In this document: one piece after another, positions 48,500 to 56,908 of the stretch | Numbering within the stretch: the stretch's first letter is position 1 | How the letters are laid out: each line of letters starts with the position of its first letter | Program-made: the position numbers and the translations under genes | Source of the DNA: Achromobacter spanius | Lineage (GTDB): Bacteria; Pseudomonadota; Gammaproteobacteria; Burkholderiales; Burkholderiaceae_B | NCBI RefSeq assembly: GCF_003994415.1 | Contig: NZ_CP034689.1 | Coordinates: 1,364,001 to 1,428,000, forward strand | Direction: 5' to 3' | Length of the DNA stretch: 64,000 nt | The notes under the pieces: model-generated | What the model saw: the letters and a program-made list of their open reading frames with translations, nothing else | Told to the model about the DNA's origin: nothing | Database searches by the model: none

Positions 48500-48958
48500 T
48501 TGATAAGAAACAGACAGGACTTTTGGTCCGGAGCCATGTTTATTGCTTTAGGGGGGGCCTTTTCCGTACAGGCCACCGAATATTCCATGGGAAGCGCGGC
48601 CCGCATGGGACCGGGATATTTCCCGTTCTGGCTCGGCATCGTGCTGGCGTTGATGGGCGCGGTTGTGCTGATCAGCGCACTGGCCAAGAAGGCCGAGACG
48701 ACCACAATCACTCGCTACGATTTCCGCATCCTCTTCCTGGTGATCGGTTCGGTCGTGTTCTATGGTTTCGCGCTGCGTTACCTGGGGCTGTACATCTCGG
48801 TATTCCTGCTGGTTCTCATCAGCAGCCTTGCCAGCCATGAATTCAATTGGAAAGTCGCGGTCGCCAACGGCCTGTTCCTCGTGGCGTTCTCCTACCTTGC
48901 GTTCATACGCGGCCTGGGTTTGATATTTCCGCTGTGGCCCAGCGCTTTCGGCAACTAG
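48500..48958 (+). CDS. Tripartite tricarboxylate transporter, TctB-type small membrane subunit
   Basis: The 152-residue protein has about four membrane segments and the TctB text (SMGSAARMGPGYFPFWLGIV, LMGAVVLISAL). It forms the membrane carrier with the TctA-type protein. It begins with TTG, with GGGAGA upstream. Its partner gene follows 9 bp later. Confidence 0.85.
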   Translation: MIRNRQDFWSGAMFIALGGAFSVQATEYSMGSAARMGPGYFPFWLGIVLALMGAVVLISALAKKAETTTITRYDFRILFLVIGSVVFYGFALRYLGLYISVFLLVLISSLASHEFNWKVAVANGLFLVAFSYLAFIRGLGLIFPLWPSAFGN

Positions 48959-48967
48959 GAAACAACA

Positions 48968-50473
48968 ATGGAACTTCTACAAAACCTGATGCTGGGTTTC
49001 TCGGTGGCGTTCACGCCGGAAAACCTCAGCTATGCATTCCTGGGTTGCCTGTTGGGCACGCTGGTCGGCGTTCTGCCGGGGCTGGGGCCTGTTCCCACCA
49101 TCGCCATGTTGCTCCCCATCACGTATGTGTTGCCGCCCACGGCCGGCCTGATCATGCTGGCGGGCATTTACTACGGCACCCAATATGGCGGTTCGACCAC
49201 GGCCATTCTGGTGAACTTGCCGGGTGAGACATCCGCGGTGGTGACGGTGCTGGACGGCCACCAGATGGCACGCAATGGCAGAGCGGGCGCCGCGCTGTCG
49301 CTTGCCGCCATTGGCTCATTCTTCGCCGGTAGCGTGGCCACCGTGCTGATTGCCGCGTTTGCGCCACCCTTGGCGGAAGTGGCATTTGCCTTCGGCCCGG
49401 CGGAGTACTTTTCGCTGATGGCATTGGGGCTGATCGGCGCGGTCGTGCTCGCTTCCGGCTCGCTGCCCAAGGCCATCTGCATGATCTTGCTGGGTTTGCT
49501 GCTGGGCATGGTGGGTACCGACGTCAATTCCGGGGTCGCTCGCTACGACTTCAGCATTCCGGAATTGCAGGACGGTATCGACTTCGCGATCGTGGCCATG
49601 GGTGTTTTCGGCCTGTCGGAAATCATGGCCAACCTGGAGCAGAAAGAGAACCGCGTCGAGATTACCGACAAGGTGGGTTCGTTGTACCCCAGCCGCCAAG
49701 AGTTCCGCGAAGCGGCGCCCGCCATCGTCCGGGGCACCGCCCTGGGTTCGGCGTTGGGTATCTTGCCCGGCGGTGGTTCGGTGTTGTCGGCGTTTGCTTC
49801 GTACACGCTTGAAAAGAAGCTGTCGAAAGAACCCGAGCGTTTCGGCAAGGGCCACCCAGCCGGCTTGGCCGGCCCTGAGTCCGCCAACAACGCCGGTGCG
49901 CAGACCTCGTTCATTCCCTTGCTGACGCTGGGTATTCCCGGCAACGCGGTGATGGCGCTGATGGTGGGGGCAATGACCATCCACAACATCCAGCCCGGCC
50001 CGCAGGTGATGACCAGCCACCCCGAACTGTTCTGGGGCCTGATCGCCTCGATGTGGATCGGCAATCTGATGCTGGTGATCCTGAACCTGCCGCTGATCGG
50101 CATCTGGGTGAAATTGCTGCGCGTGCCCTACCGCATGCTGTTCCCGGCCATTCTGGTGTTCTGCACGATCGGGGTGTATTCGCTGAACTACAACGTGTTC
50201 GACATCTTCATGTTCGCCATCTTCGGCGTCATCGGATATGTGTGGAGCAAATTGGGTTGCGAGGGCGCGCCGCTGCTGCTGGGCCTGGTTCTGGGTCCCA
50301 TGATGGAAGAAAACTTCCGCCGGGCGCTCTTGCTGTCGCGGGGTGATTTCAGCACCTTCGTCACGCGCCCGCTGTCGGCGACGCTGTTGGCGCTGGCCGC
50401 CATCCTGCTGGTGCTGGTGATGTTGCCGGCCCTGCGCAAGAAACGTGAGGAAACGTTCGTCGAGGTCGACTGA
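48968..50473 (+). CDS. Tripartite tricarboxylate transporter, TctA-type large membrane subunit
   Basis: The 501-residue carrier has about 12 membrane segments and clear TctA family text: VGVLPGLGPVPTIAMLLPIT, YYGTQYGGSTTAILVNLPGE, and PGGGSVLSAFASYTLEKK. A periplasmic receptor (TctC/Bug) is needed for uptake, and none lies next to it, although two Bug receptors occur elsewhere in the window (21637, 58354). A terminator follows at 50499. Confidence 0.93.
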   Translation: MELLQNLMLGFSVAFTPENLSYAFLGCLLGTLVGVLPGLGPVPTIAMLLPITYVLPPTAGLIMLAGIYYGTQYGGSTTAILVNLPGETSAVVTVLDGHQMARNGRAGAALSLAAIGSFFAGSVATVLIAAFAPPLAEVAFAFGPAEYFSLMALGLIGAVVLASGSLPKAICMILLGLLLGMVGTDVNSGVARYDFSIPELQDGIDFAIVAMGVFGLSEIMANLEQKENRVEITDKVGSLYPSRQEFREAAPAIVRGTALGSALGILPGGGSVLSAFASYTLEKKLSKEPERFGKGHPAGLAGPESANNAGAQTSFIPLLTLGIPGNAVMALMVGAMTIHNIQPGPQVMTSHPELFWGLIASMWIGNLMLVILNLPLIGIWVKLLRVPYRMLFPAILVFCTIGVYSLNYNVFDIFMFAIFGVIGYVWSKLGCEGAPLLLGLVLGPMMEENFRRALLLSRGDFSTFVTRPLSATLLALAAILLVLVMLPALRKKREETFVEVD

Positions 50474-50498
50474 CCACGGGGAACAAGATTGGCTCCGG

Positions 50499-50537
50499 GC
50501 CTGGTGCGGCGCAAGCTGCCCAGGCTCGCTTTTTTTT
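50499..50537 (+). terminator. Terminator after tctA-type gene
   Basis: GCCTGG and CCAGGC enclose an inner GCGGC/GCTGC pair around GCAA. TCGC and a run of eight T follow. Confidence 0.8.
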
Positions 50538-50575
50538 AGTCTGATTTGCCGACACGTGCCGCATGTCAGCCTGGG

Positions 50576-50619
50576 TTTCAGTTTTCTTTCAGTTTTCTTT
50601 CAGGTTTCTTTCAGCTTTT
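50576..50619. repeat. Four 11-bp tandem repeats
   Basis: Units TTTCAGTTTTC start at 50576 and 50587, with variants at 50598 and 50609. They lie just after the stop of the minus-strand PIN gene. The top strand is pyrimidine-rich, and no gene is involved. Confidence 0.85.
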
Positions 50620-50620
50620 T

Positions 50621-51238
50621 TCAACTGAGTTCACGCGTCACCAGGCTCTTCAAGCCATATAGACGTTCACGATGCAAGATTGTGGGCAGCGGCAGCGGCT
50701 CGCGGTCCAACGCGACGTAGTCGGCCGGAATCTGCGCCACCGCCTCGCGCATGCGTGCCGGGTCGGCCTGCCACCATTGCACCAGCATGCGGTCCGGGTT
50801 GTAGACGTCCAGCCCCTGGCGGCGCAATTCCGAACGGTTGAAATCCTTCAGGTTCCAGGTCAGCACCTGCACCACGGGCGGCTGCTGCAAGCCACAGCGC
50901 GCACGCCGCGCCAATCCGGCCGCAATCACATGGAAGTCCTTCGGATCGCTATAGCGCAACGACGCTTCGTACACTTGCGTGTCGACCTCGTTGGCCTGGG
51001 GAAAGCTCGCGTTCATCTCGGCCCAGAACTCGGCCAATACCTCGGGCGGAATATCCCAGATGCGCGCGGCGTTGCGCCGCCATTCCTCACCGATGCGTTC
51101 GGTCCAGACGGGCGTGAATACGCCGGCCTCGGCCAGGCGCAACAACAGCCGGCGCAGGATGCCGGACATCAGGACGCACGCGTCCAGGACGATGAAGGGG
51201 GCGGGGGCGGGTTGGATGGTCAAGATACGTTCGAGCAC
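50621..51238 (-). CDS. PIN-domain protein
   Basis: The 205-residue product has PIN-domain nuclease features: FIVLDACVLMSG with an early aspartate, a conserved acidic core (GEEWRRN, later DPKDFHVIAAG) and LTWNLKDFN. PIN proteins are Mg-dependent RNases and many are VapC toxins. No antitoxin gene is adjacent, so the protein looks solitary. The start codon is GTG at 51238, with little ribosome-site support. An upstream gene on this strand is not seen. Confidence 0.8.
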   Translation of the reverse strand: MLERILTIQPAPAPFIVLDACVLMSGILRRLLLRLAEAGVFTPVWTERIGEEWRRNAARIWDIPPEVLAEFWAEMNASFPQANEVDTQVYEASLRYSDPKDFHVIAAGLARRARCGLQQPPVVQVLTWNLKDFNRSELRRQGLDVYNPDRMLVQWWQADPARMREAVAQIPADYVALDREPLPLPTILHRERLYGLKSLVTRELS

Positions 51239-51435
51239 CGGCGCGTACGGGAAGAGCGAGCACCGCCGAGGGATGCGGCCCGCAGTCGTCCGGAGAAATT
51301 AATAGGAGGCGAGCGCAAGAATAAAGGTTTTTGCCTTGATGCGCCCTGGCCGCTCCCCGACAGGGGAGGCCGCATCGCCCTTGGGCCGCTGCGTGACGCG
51401 CGGGCCGTCGGGCGAAGGGGGGCAAGCTCTTGCGG

Positions 51436-52044
51436 TTAGCGCTTCACGCTCAGTGCGGGCGCAGCGAGCAAGGCTTCCTGGGTCTTGATCAGTGCCGCCT
51501 GCGTTGACCGACGGGCGGCCAATCCGAAATCGCGGATGAACTCGCTGTACTCCGCTTCTCCGGCTTCCATCACCGTGATGGTGGTGTCACCATTGTTTGC
51601 GGTGCCGCTGACCTTGGTGATCAAGTTAGTGGTGAAGCGAGTGGGAGGCCATGTCACGAAACTGGATGACGATGAGTCCGTCACCAGCGTCGGGACAACC
51701 ACATAGTCGACGTTATCCGCCGCCGTGGGTTCAGGCGTTTTGATCTTGATGACGTTCGTAAACACATTGCTGAGCATCTTGTAGAACGCCGTCTCGATCT
51801 CTTTATAGGGCTGGTAGGTGACTTTGTCGCCACCGCCTCCCGGTGTTTTTACGGTTTTTGCAAGATCCGCTTCGGCGATGTAATAAGCAACGTTGGCGTT
51901 AATGCGCGGGGTATCTGCCGGCGCTTCGATTTTGGCGAGGTCTGGAGAGATCGTGATTTTGTGGGCGCAACCGGACGCAACCGCCGCAACGATGGCTAAC
52001 GCGACCAAGCGAATTATTTTATTCAGCAGCATGGCCGGTCTCAT
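51436..52044 (-). CDS. Predicted lipoprotein (first of a coupled pair)
   Basis: The 202-residue product has a signal peptide with lipobox VASGC (cysteine near residue 26). The mature part has NVAYYIAEADLAKTVKTPGG, VDYVVVPTLVTDSSSSSF and SEYSEFIRDFGLAARRSTQA. It resembles Curlin/Lpp-type regulators in nothing I can name. Its start overlaps the stop of the upstream lipoprotein gene in ATGA, so the two are translationally coupled. Confidence 0.75.
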   Translation of the reverse strand: MRPAMLLNKIIRLVALAIVAAVASGCAHKITISPDLAKIEAPADTPRINANVAYYIAEADLAKTVKTPGGGGDKVTYQPYKEIETAFYKMLSNVFTNVIKIKTPEPTAADNVDYVVVPTLVTDSSSSSFVTWPPTRFTTNLITKVSGTANNGDTTITVMEAGEAEYSEFIRDFGLAARRSTQAALIKTQEALLAAPALSVKR

Positions 52045-52598
52045 TTCAGAGCGTTGAGGAATGCGGGATCGCTGAACACGTCAGTGATCAGTTTGCTTAC
52101 CAGGTTGCGATATTCCTCAATGGCGCGAGGCAGCGCGACCGCCGCAACGAACGACGACGGCCATTCGTGTTTGGCCGTTTTGACTTGGTCGTACTTGACC
52201 GTGCCTGCATGGGTGACGATGAACCGAGCCTCGACGATACCGGTACCCGTGCCCATCGGCACGCTCATATCGTTCTTCAACAGCGTGCCGGACACCTCAA
52301 CAGACGATTGATCGGAATACTTTCCAGCCAGTGTCAGTTCCTGCTTCAGCGCTTCAGCAAGGTAAGCGCTGTAGCTGTTGTTATAAGGCGAGCTTAATTT
52401 CGAGCCGCGCAGAGAGATGGGATTGGCGTTTTCCTTGCTCGGCTCGCTTTTGAATTCGCCCACCTTCGCGGTGAAATCACCTGCTTTTTTCAGTGCGGTC
52501 ACATTATCCATGGACGCCTGATAGGGCGGTGCGACCATCGAGCAACCGCTCATCGCAGCGCAAAGGACTGCGACAGACAAGACTTTATTCACGACCAA
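52041..52598 (-). CDS. Predicted lipoprotein (second of a coupled pair)
   Basis: The 185-residue product has a signal peptide with lipobox MSGCS (cysteine near residue 19). The mature part has SVEVSGTLLKNDMSVPMGTG and RFIVTHAGTVKYDQ, which suggests a beta-sandwich or penicillin-binding-activator-type fold; no family is certain. The upstream gap of 160 bp leads to the tRNA-Leu gene on the same strand, so it may have its own promoter there. It is translated before the gene at 51436. Confidence 0.75.
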   Translation of the reverse strand: MVVNKVLSVAVLCAAMSGCSMVAPPYQASMDNVTALKKAGDFTAKVGEFKSEPSKENANPISLRGSKLSSPYNNSYSAYLAEALKQELTLAGKYSDQSSVEVSGTLLKNDMSVPMGTGTGIVEARFIVTHAGTVKYDQVKTAKHEWPSSFVAAVALPRAIEEYRNLVSKLITDVFSDPAFLNALK

Positions 52599-52759
52599 TC
52601 ACCATCATGTTATTCGGAGGAAACCGAATCTAACATTCATTTACTTTTTATAATAAAAGGGTAAACCCTGATTGGTTCTCGCCAAGGGGAGAGAATGCCG
52701 GGATGTTTTATTTTGGGGATTGGTCTGCGCAAGAACCGGCAAGATTTGCCGGGGCGCTG

Positions 52760-53070
52760 TGGTGCCCGAGACCGGAATCGAACCGGTACGGCCTTGCGGC
52801 CGAGGGATTTTCTTACCACTTCGGCTTTCGCCGCCAGCGCGGGTGCGCTGTTCGTGGTCTGGAGCACGCCTTCACCATAGCCTTGCGGCCGTAGGTGCCC
52901 GCCGTCTGCTCTCTACACCTTCCCCGGCTTTTCAATCGGGGCTTGGCTCGGCGTTGGCTCGGAACAGGTCCAGGGCGTTCGCCGAGTTTGACGGGCTACA
53001 CCTTTGGAGTTTCCCCCAAAGGGCTCAAATTTTTTAAGTCCCTTGTGTCTACCAATTTCACCACTCGGGC
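52760..53070 (-). tRNA. tRNA-Leu(UAA), interrupted by a group I intron
   Basis: The gene runs from 53070 down to 52760. Exon 1 is 53036-53070 (GCCCGAG...GGGACTT, 35 nt) and exon 2 is 52760-52811 (AAAATCCC...CACCA, 52 nt). Joined, they give an 87-nt tRNA-Leu. The acceptor stem is GCCCGAG/CTCGGGC, the anticodon arm AGGGA-CTTAAAA-TCCCT (anticodon UAA), the variable arm CGGCCGCAAGGCCG and the T-arm ACCGG-TTCGATT-CCGGT, and CCA is encoded. The split falls after U34, in the anticodon. A standard tRNA search would see only part of it. Confidence 0.95.
52812..53035 (-). ncRNA. Group I self-splicing intron (224 nt) in tRNA-Leu(UAA)
   Basis: The intron begins AAAAAATTTGAGCCC and ends GTGGTAAG with the terminal G. 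P1 forms between exon GGACUU and the internal guide GAGCCC (intron nt 10-15), with the required U-G pair at the 5' splice site and one A-C mismatch. P2 is a 9-bp stem with a GAAA loop. P3 pairs CCGUC (nt 42-46) with GACGG (130-134). P7 pairs GAGCA (125-129) with UGCUC (170-174). The P4-P6 text AACGCCGAGCCAAGC and the segment CTATGGTGAAGGC match the Azoarcus tRNA-Ile intron, as I recall it. No ORF or homing endonuclease is inside. Confidence 0.94.
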
Positions 53071-53136
53071 AATGCGCGGTCCTTTGCAAGGGCCGGCAGC
53101 GGGCGTGACTATAACATCCCGCCGTGCGCGCCTTCG

Positions 53137-54672
53137 CTACTTGCGGCCGAACAACCGGCCAAGAAAGCCGGCGGGTTTGGCGGCGGCCGCTTCCGCTTCC
53201 AGCGCGTTCTTCATCGACAGCTCTTGAAAATAGGGTTTGCCGTTTTGCTGGTAGGACGCGGAAGCCTGGCGGTAGGCCACGGCGGATTCGGCGTGGCGCT
53301 TCATCTGGCCGTAGATCCTGCCACGCGCAAACAGCGCCCAGCTGCGATAGTCGGGGTCCAGCGCCAGCAGGCGGTCGCAGGCCGCCAGCCCTTCGTCATG
53401 GCGCTTGGCGGCGATCAGTGCATTGATGCGTTCGGCGTGAAGCGGGCCGCTGTCGGACCAGCGTTCCAGGGCAGTGTCGGCATAGGCCACGGCCTCGTCG
53501 GCGCGGTCCAGGTGCGTCAGCGCTTCAATGCGGACGCGGCGCCATTTCAGCCAGTCGGGGTCCAACGAGATGGCCACTTCCGCCAGCGGCAGCGCTTCGT
53601 CGTGGCGTTCCAGGTAGTTCAGCATGTCAGCCGCGTTGCCGGGCAGGAAATCGTCGCCGGGCGCGAGTTCATAGCCTTTCAGGTAGTACGCCAGCGCGGC
53701 TTCCCAGTTGCGCTGGTCGCGCTGGGCGTTACCCGCCACGAACAGCAACTGGGCGTCGCCGCTATCAAGCGGGTCCAGGCCCAGCAGCGCCTGTTCGGCC
53801 AGCTCGGGTTTGCCGCCGCGCACGTATTCGCGCGCTTGTTCCTTGCGGCCTTCCCAGCCGGTGTCGGACAGCGCATCCAGATGCCGCCACAGGGGCACCG
53901 CTTCGTCCGCGCGACCCAGCCGGTGCAGCGAGCGCGCCTTGCCTTCCAGCGGCCAGTCCCAGTCGGGTTCGCGCCGCAGCAGGCTGGTCCATTCTTCCAC
54001 GGCGTCGGCGTCGCGCCCCATGGCTTGCAGGCAGGACGCGCGGTTGTGCTGGATGGCGTTCTCTTCGCCCAGGATGGCGCGGGCGCGGTCGAACATGGCG
54101 ATGGCGTTGTTCAGGTCGCCCAAGCGGCGGTAATTGTTGCCGGCGTCGTACAGAAAGCCGCCATTGTTGGGCGCCAGGGCGACAGCGCGCTGGTGGTAGG
54201 GCAGGGCATCCGCGTAGCGGCCGGCGTTGTGCAGGTTTGAACCGATATAGCAATGGGGCGCCGCGGCGGCCGAGCGGATCTGAGCGGCTCGGGTCCAACT
54301 GGCGATGGCGTCATCCAGCCGGCGATCGTTGATCAGCAGGTAGGCTTCGGCCATCAGCAAGCCGTAGTGGGACGGTGCGCGTTGGCGGGCGTCGCGCAAG
54401 GCGCGCCAGGCTTCCTGTTCGTCGCCTTCGTCGTAGCGCACCACGGCCTGTACGGCGATGGCGTCGCTGCATTGCGGGTCCAGCGACAAGGCGCGGGCCA
54501 CGTCGGCGTCACGCTGGGCGTAGGCCTTGCGTTGGGCGTGGCAGCGCGCGCGCAAGGCCCAGACGGTGGCGGATCCGGGCGCTTCGCGCACGGCCTGTTC
54601 GCACAGGGACAGCATCTTCGGCAGGTCGCTGCCGTCTTCGGCGCGTTGGATGGCTTCGATCAAGGCGGACAT
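53137..54672 (-). CDS. Tetratricopeptide-repeat protein
   Basis: The 511-residue protein is built almost entirely of TPR units, with text such as ALPYHQRAVALAPNNGGFLYDA and DLNNAIAMFDRARAILGEENA. No signal peptide or membrane segment is visible, so it is probably cytoplasmic. TPR arrays bind partner proteins; no enzyme domain is seen. The last 20 residues (EAEAAAAKPAGFLGRLFGRK) form a short basic tail. The RDD-family gene lies 77 bp upstream on the same strand. Confidence 0.85.
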   Translation of the reverse strand: MSALIEAIQRAEDGSDLPKMLSLCEQAVREAPGSATVWALRARCHAQRKAYAQRDADVARALSLDPQCSDAIAVQAVVRYDEGDEQEAWRALRDARQRAPSHYGLLMAEAYLLINDRRLDDAIASWTRAAQIRSAAAAPHCYIGSNLHNAGRYADALPYHQRAVALAPNNGGFLYDAGNNYRRLGDLNNAIAMFDRARAILGEENAIQHNRASCLQAMGRDADAVEEWTSLLRREPDWDWPLEGKARSLHRLGRADEAVPLWRHLDALSDTGWEGRKEQAREYVRGGKPELAEQALLGLDPLDSGDAQLLFVAGNAQRDQRNWEAALAYYLKGYELAPGDDFLPGNAADMLNYLERHDEALPLAEVAISLDPDWLKWRRVRIEALTHLDRADEAVAYADTALERWSDSGPLHAERINALIAAKRHDEGLAACDRLLALDPDYRSWALFARGRIYGQMKRHAESAVAYRQASASYQQNGKPYFQELSMKNALEAEAAAAKPAGFLGRLFGRK

Positions 54673-54748
54673 GCGTGGGGTTCCGTCGTGGGGTTTTATC
54701 TTTTACCGGGCGCGCAATGGCAGGAAATGCTGACCCGATCAAGGCGGC

Positions 54749-55849
54749 TTATCGCGCGAAGGCGCTGGCGTCGTGGCGGCAAGAGTAGGTACGGTCGCTG
54801 GCGGGGATGTCGTCGCTGCCACATTGCCACCGCCGCACGCCGCCGCCCTTGCGTTCGGCGCGCAGTTCCGGCACCAGATGCTTGCCCGCCAGACTGGGGA
54901 TGCCGTCGGCACTGGGCGTGCCGGCAATCGTGAAGCGCAAGACGCCGTTGACGGGGTTCATCTCCACCTTCGAAAAGCCGCTACTTTCCAGCGACTGCGC
55001 GCTGATGCCCAGGTCGTCCAGGCTGGCCGGAAATTTCTGCGTGCGCCGATAGTGGTTTTCCGCGAGCCGGCGCACGGGGTCGGATACCAGGTCCAGGCGG
55101 TTGATATCCGCGTGTAGCGGGTTGTCGCTGTTGCTATCGCCGGTGGCGTTGACGCCAATCACGATGCCCACCACGACCAGCGCCAAAATGCCAAACACGG
55201 CAAACAGAAACTTGCCCGCGCCAGTGACCGAGGGGGCCCGGGCGACAGCTGCGTGCATCGCGCGCGGGTTCGCATCGCGCGTGACCACGTGCGTGCCCGC
55301 CAAGGCGTTGTGCATGGCCCGTTCGCCAAAGATCATCTGCTGCAAATGGTGGAACAGGCCGGGCAGCAGCAGGTTCACCGTGTACTTCAGGCTATGGCGC
55401 CACAGAGAGCGAAGCAGGCCCGGAGCCTGGCCCTTGCGATTGACCACCCGCTGCTTCAATACACGCTTGCCCGGCGAACCGTTACCCCAGGCATCCATGA
55501 AAGCGGGCAGGAACCAGCCGATCAAGCCGGCGGCAAGGGCAATCAAAAAGGGCGGTTTGTTGCCGGTCAGGCCTTCGTAGGTCAGTTGGGCGGCCATGAT
55601 CAAGACGATCATCCCCACCGCCATGGCGATGGCGTCGATGGCGCTTGCGCCCAGCCGGGCCCAGATGTTGGGGAACACCTGCGCATTGTGATGCGCGGAC
55701 TGGGCTGGGGCCTTGGACGCGGGGGCTTTTGATGGTTTGTTTTTTGGTTTGCCGGGCGCAGGCGCGGCGGGGACGGGCAAGGGCGCCTGGCAACTGAAGC
55801 ATTGCGTATTGGAGGCGGGGTTTTGCCAATTGCAGCGGGGGCATTGCAT
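54749..55849 (-). CDS. RDD-family membrane protein with N-terminal zinc ribbon and pilin-like C-terminus
   Basis: The 366-residue product starts with a zinc-ribbon (CPRCNWQNPASNTQCFSC), then a Pro/Ala/Lys-rich linker. An RDD domain (about residues 62-200, RLGASAIDAIAMAVGMIVL and later GKRVLKQRVVNRKG) follows. A further membrane segment is at about 215-240. The C-terminal about 110 residues resemble a type IV pilin-like head: an AVVRRLAENHYRRTQKFPASLDDLG-type helix and a closing Cys pair (RRWQC, TYSC). The ATG at 55849 gives the zinc ribbon; the frame extends up to 55888. Its function is unknown. This domain order is unusual. Confidence 0.78.
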   Translation of the reverse strand: MQCPRCNWQNPASNTQCFSCQAPLPVPAAPAPGKPKNKPSKAPASKAPAQSAHHNAQVFPNIWARLGASAIDAIAMAVGMIVLIMAAQLTYEGLTGNKPPFLIALAAGLIGWFLPAFMDAWGNGSPGKRVLKQRVVNRKGQAPGLLRSLWRHSLKYTVNLLLPGLFHHLQQMIFGERAMHNALAGTHVVTRDANPRAMHAAVARAPSVTGAGKFLFAVFGILALVVVGIVIGVNATGDSNSDNPLHADINRLDLVSDPVRRLAENHYRRTQKFPASLDDLGISAQSLESSGFSKVEMNPVNGVLRFTIAGTPSADGIPSLAGKHLVPELRAERKGGGVRRWQCGSDDIPASDRTYSCRHDASAFAR

Positions 55850-55974
55850 GGAAACAGGGATCCTGGTGATGCCGGGGCCGTACAACAACGACCGGAGCGC
55901 GGATGATACTCAAGTCTTGCGCTAGGGAAAACCCGAATCACCGCGCCGACGAACAACGCGGGACACTCTCGGCC

Positions 55975-56895
55975 ATGAAGCCCGCCCAAGCCCCCTCAAG
56001 CCACGCCCGCGATATTGATCCCATCTCGCTGCGCTTGTTCTTATCTGCCCTGGAAGAAGGCAGCCTGGCGCGAGCCGCCGCGCGCGAGAACATCGTGCCG
56101 TCGGCGGTCAGCAAGCGGATGTCGGAAATGGAGGAAGCGTTTGGCGTGCCGCTGCTTGAGCGCGGCGTCAAGGGCGTGCAGGCCACGCCGGCCGGCAACG
56201 CGCTGGCCACGCATGTGCGTCGGCTGTTGCAGGACGTGGAACAGATGCACCGCGAGATGGCGGGATTTGCGAGCGGTGTGCGCGGGCGCGTGCGCCTGGC
56301 GGTCAGCGTGGCGGCCTTGTCGGGTGACTTGCCCGCACAGATCCAATCGTTTCGCCGGGCACACCCCGAGATCGACATCCTGCTGCAAGAAGACACGACG
56401 CAAGCCGCCTTTCGCGCCGTGCTGGAAGGGCTGGCGGACGTGGCGGCGGGGTCGGACTTCGGGCATGACGGCTTGCAGGTGTTTCCCTACGGGCATTGCG
56501 AACTGGCCGCTGTGGTGCCGGGCCAGCACGTGCTGGCCCAGCGCGAGACGCTGGATTATGCGCAGTTGCTGCCTTTCGAACAGATCGAACTGAACCGTGA
56601 CAACGGCATCAGCAGCGTGTTCGAGCAAACCGCGCAAGCCATGGGCGTGACACGGCGCATCAGCGCTCGTGTCAGCGGGCACGAGACGATCTGCACTTTG
56701 GTCGCGCGCGGCATGGGCGTGGCGGTGGTGCCGCTGTACCTTAAGGCGCGCCACACCCATCTGGATATCCGCTTCATTCCGCTGACGGGGCCGTGGTCCA
56801 GCACGCCCTTGAGCATCGCCGTGCGGGACCCGGATGCACTGGCGCCTGCCGCGCGAACCTTGCTGGCGCATCTGGGTGTGCTGCCGTTGGGCTGA
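55975..56895 (+). CDS. LysR-type transcriptional regulator
   Basis: The 306-residue product has the N-terminal helix-turn-helix (FLSALEEGSLARAAARENIV, PSAVSKRMSEMEEAFGV) and a LysR effector domain (GVRGRVRLAVSVAALSGDLP onward). I start at the ATG giving MKPAQAPSSHARDIDPISL; the frame is open to 55903 without a ribosome site. The CoA-transferase, Bug receptor and lyase genes follow on the same strand and are its probable targets. Confidence 0.9.
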   Translation: MKPAQAPSSHARDIDPISLRLFLSALEEGSLARAAARENIVPSAVSKRMSEMEEAFGVPLLERGVKGVQATPAGNALATHVRRLLQDVEQMHREMAGFASGVRGRVRLAVSVAALSGDLPAQIQSFRRAHPEIDILLQEDTTQAAFRAVLEGLADVAAGSDFGHDGLQVFPYGHCELAAVVPGQHVLAQRETLDYAQLLPFEQIELNRDNGISSVFEQTAQAMGVTRRISARVSGHETICTLVARGMGVAVVPLYLKARHTHLDIRFIPLTGPWSSTPLSIAVRDPDALAPAARTLLAHLGVLPLG

Positions 56896-56908
56896 AGGTG
56901 AGCAGGCC

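Noticed and set aside
52672..53426. Several short open frames over the tRNA-Leu(UAA) region
   Set aside because: They cover the tRNA exons and intron on the opposite strand and have Arg/Pro/Ser-rich products. The RNA gene explains the sequence.
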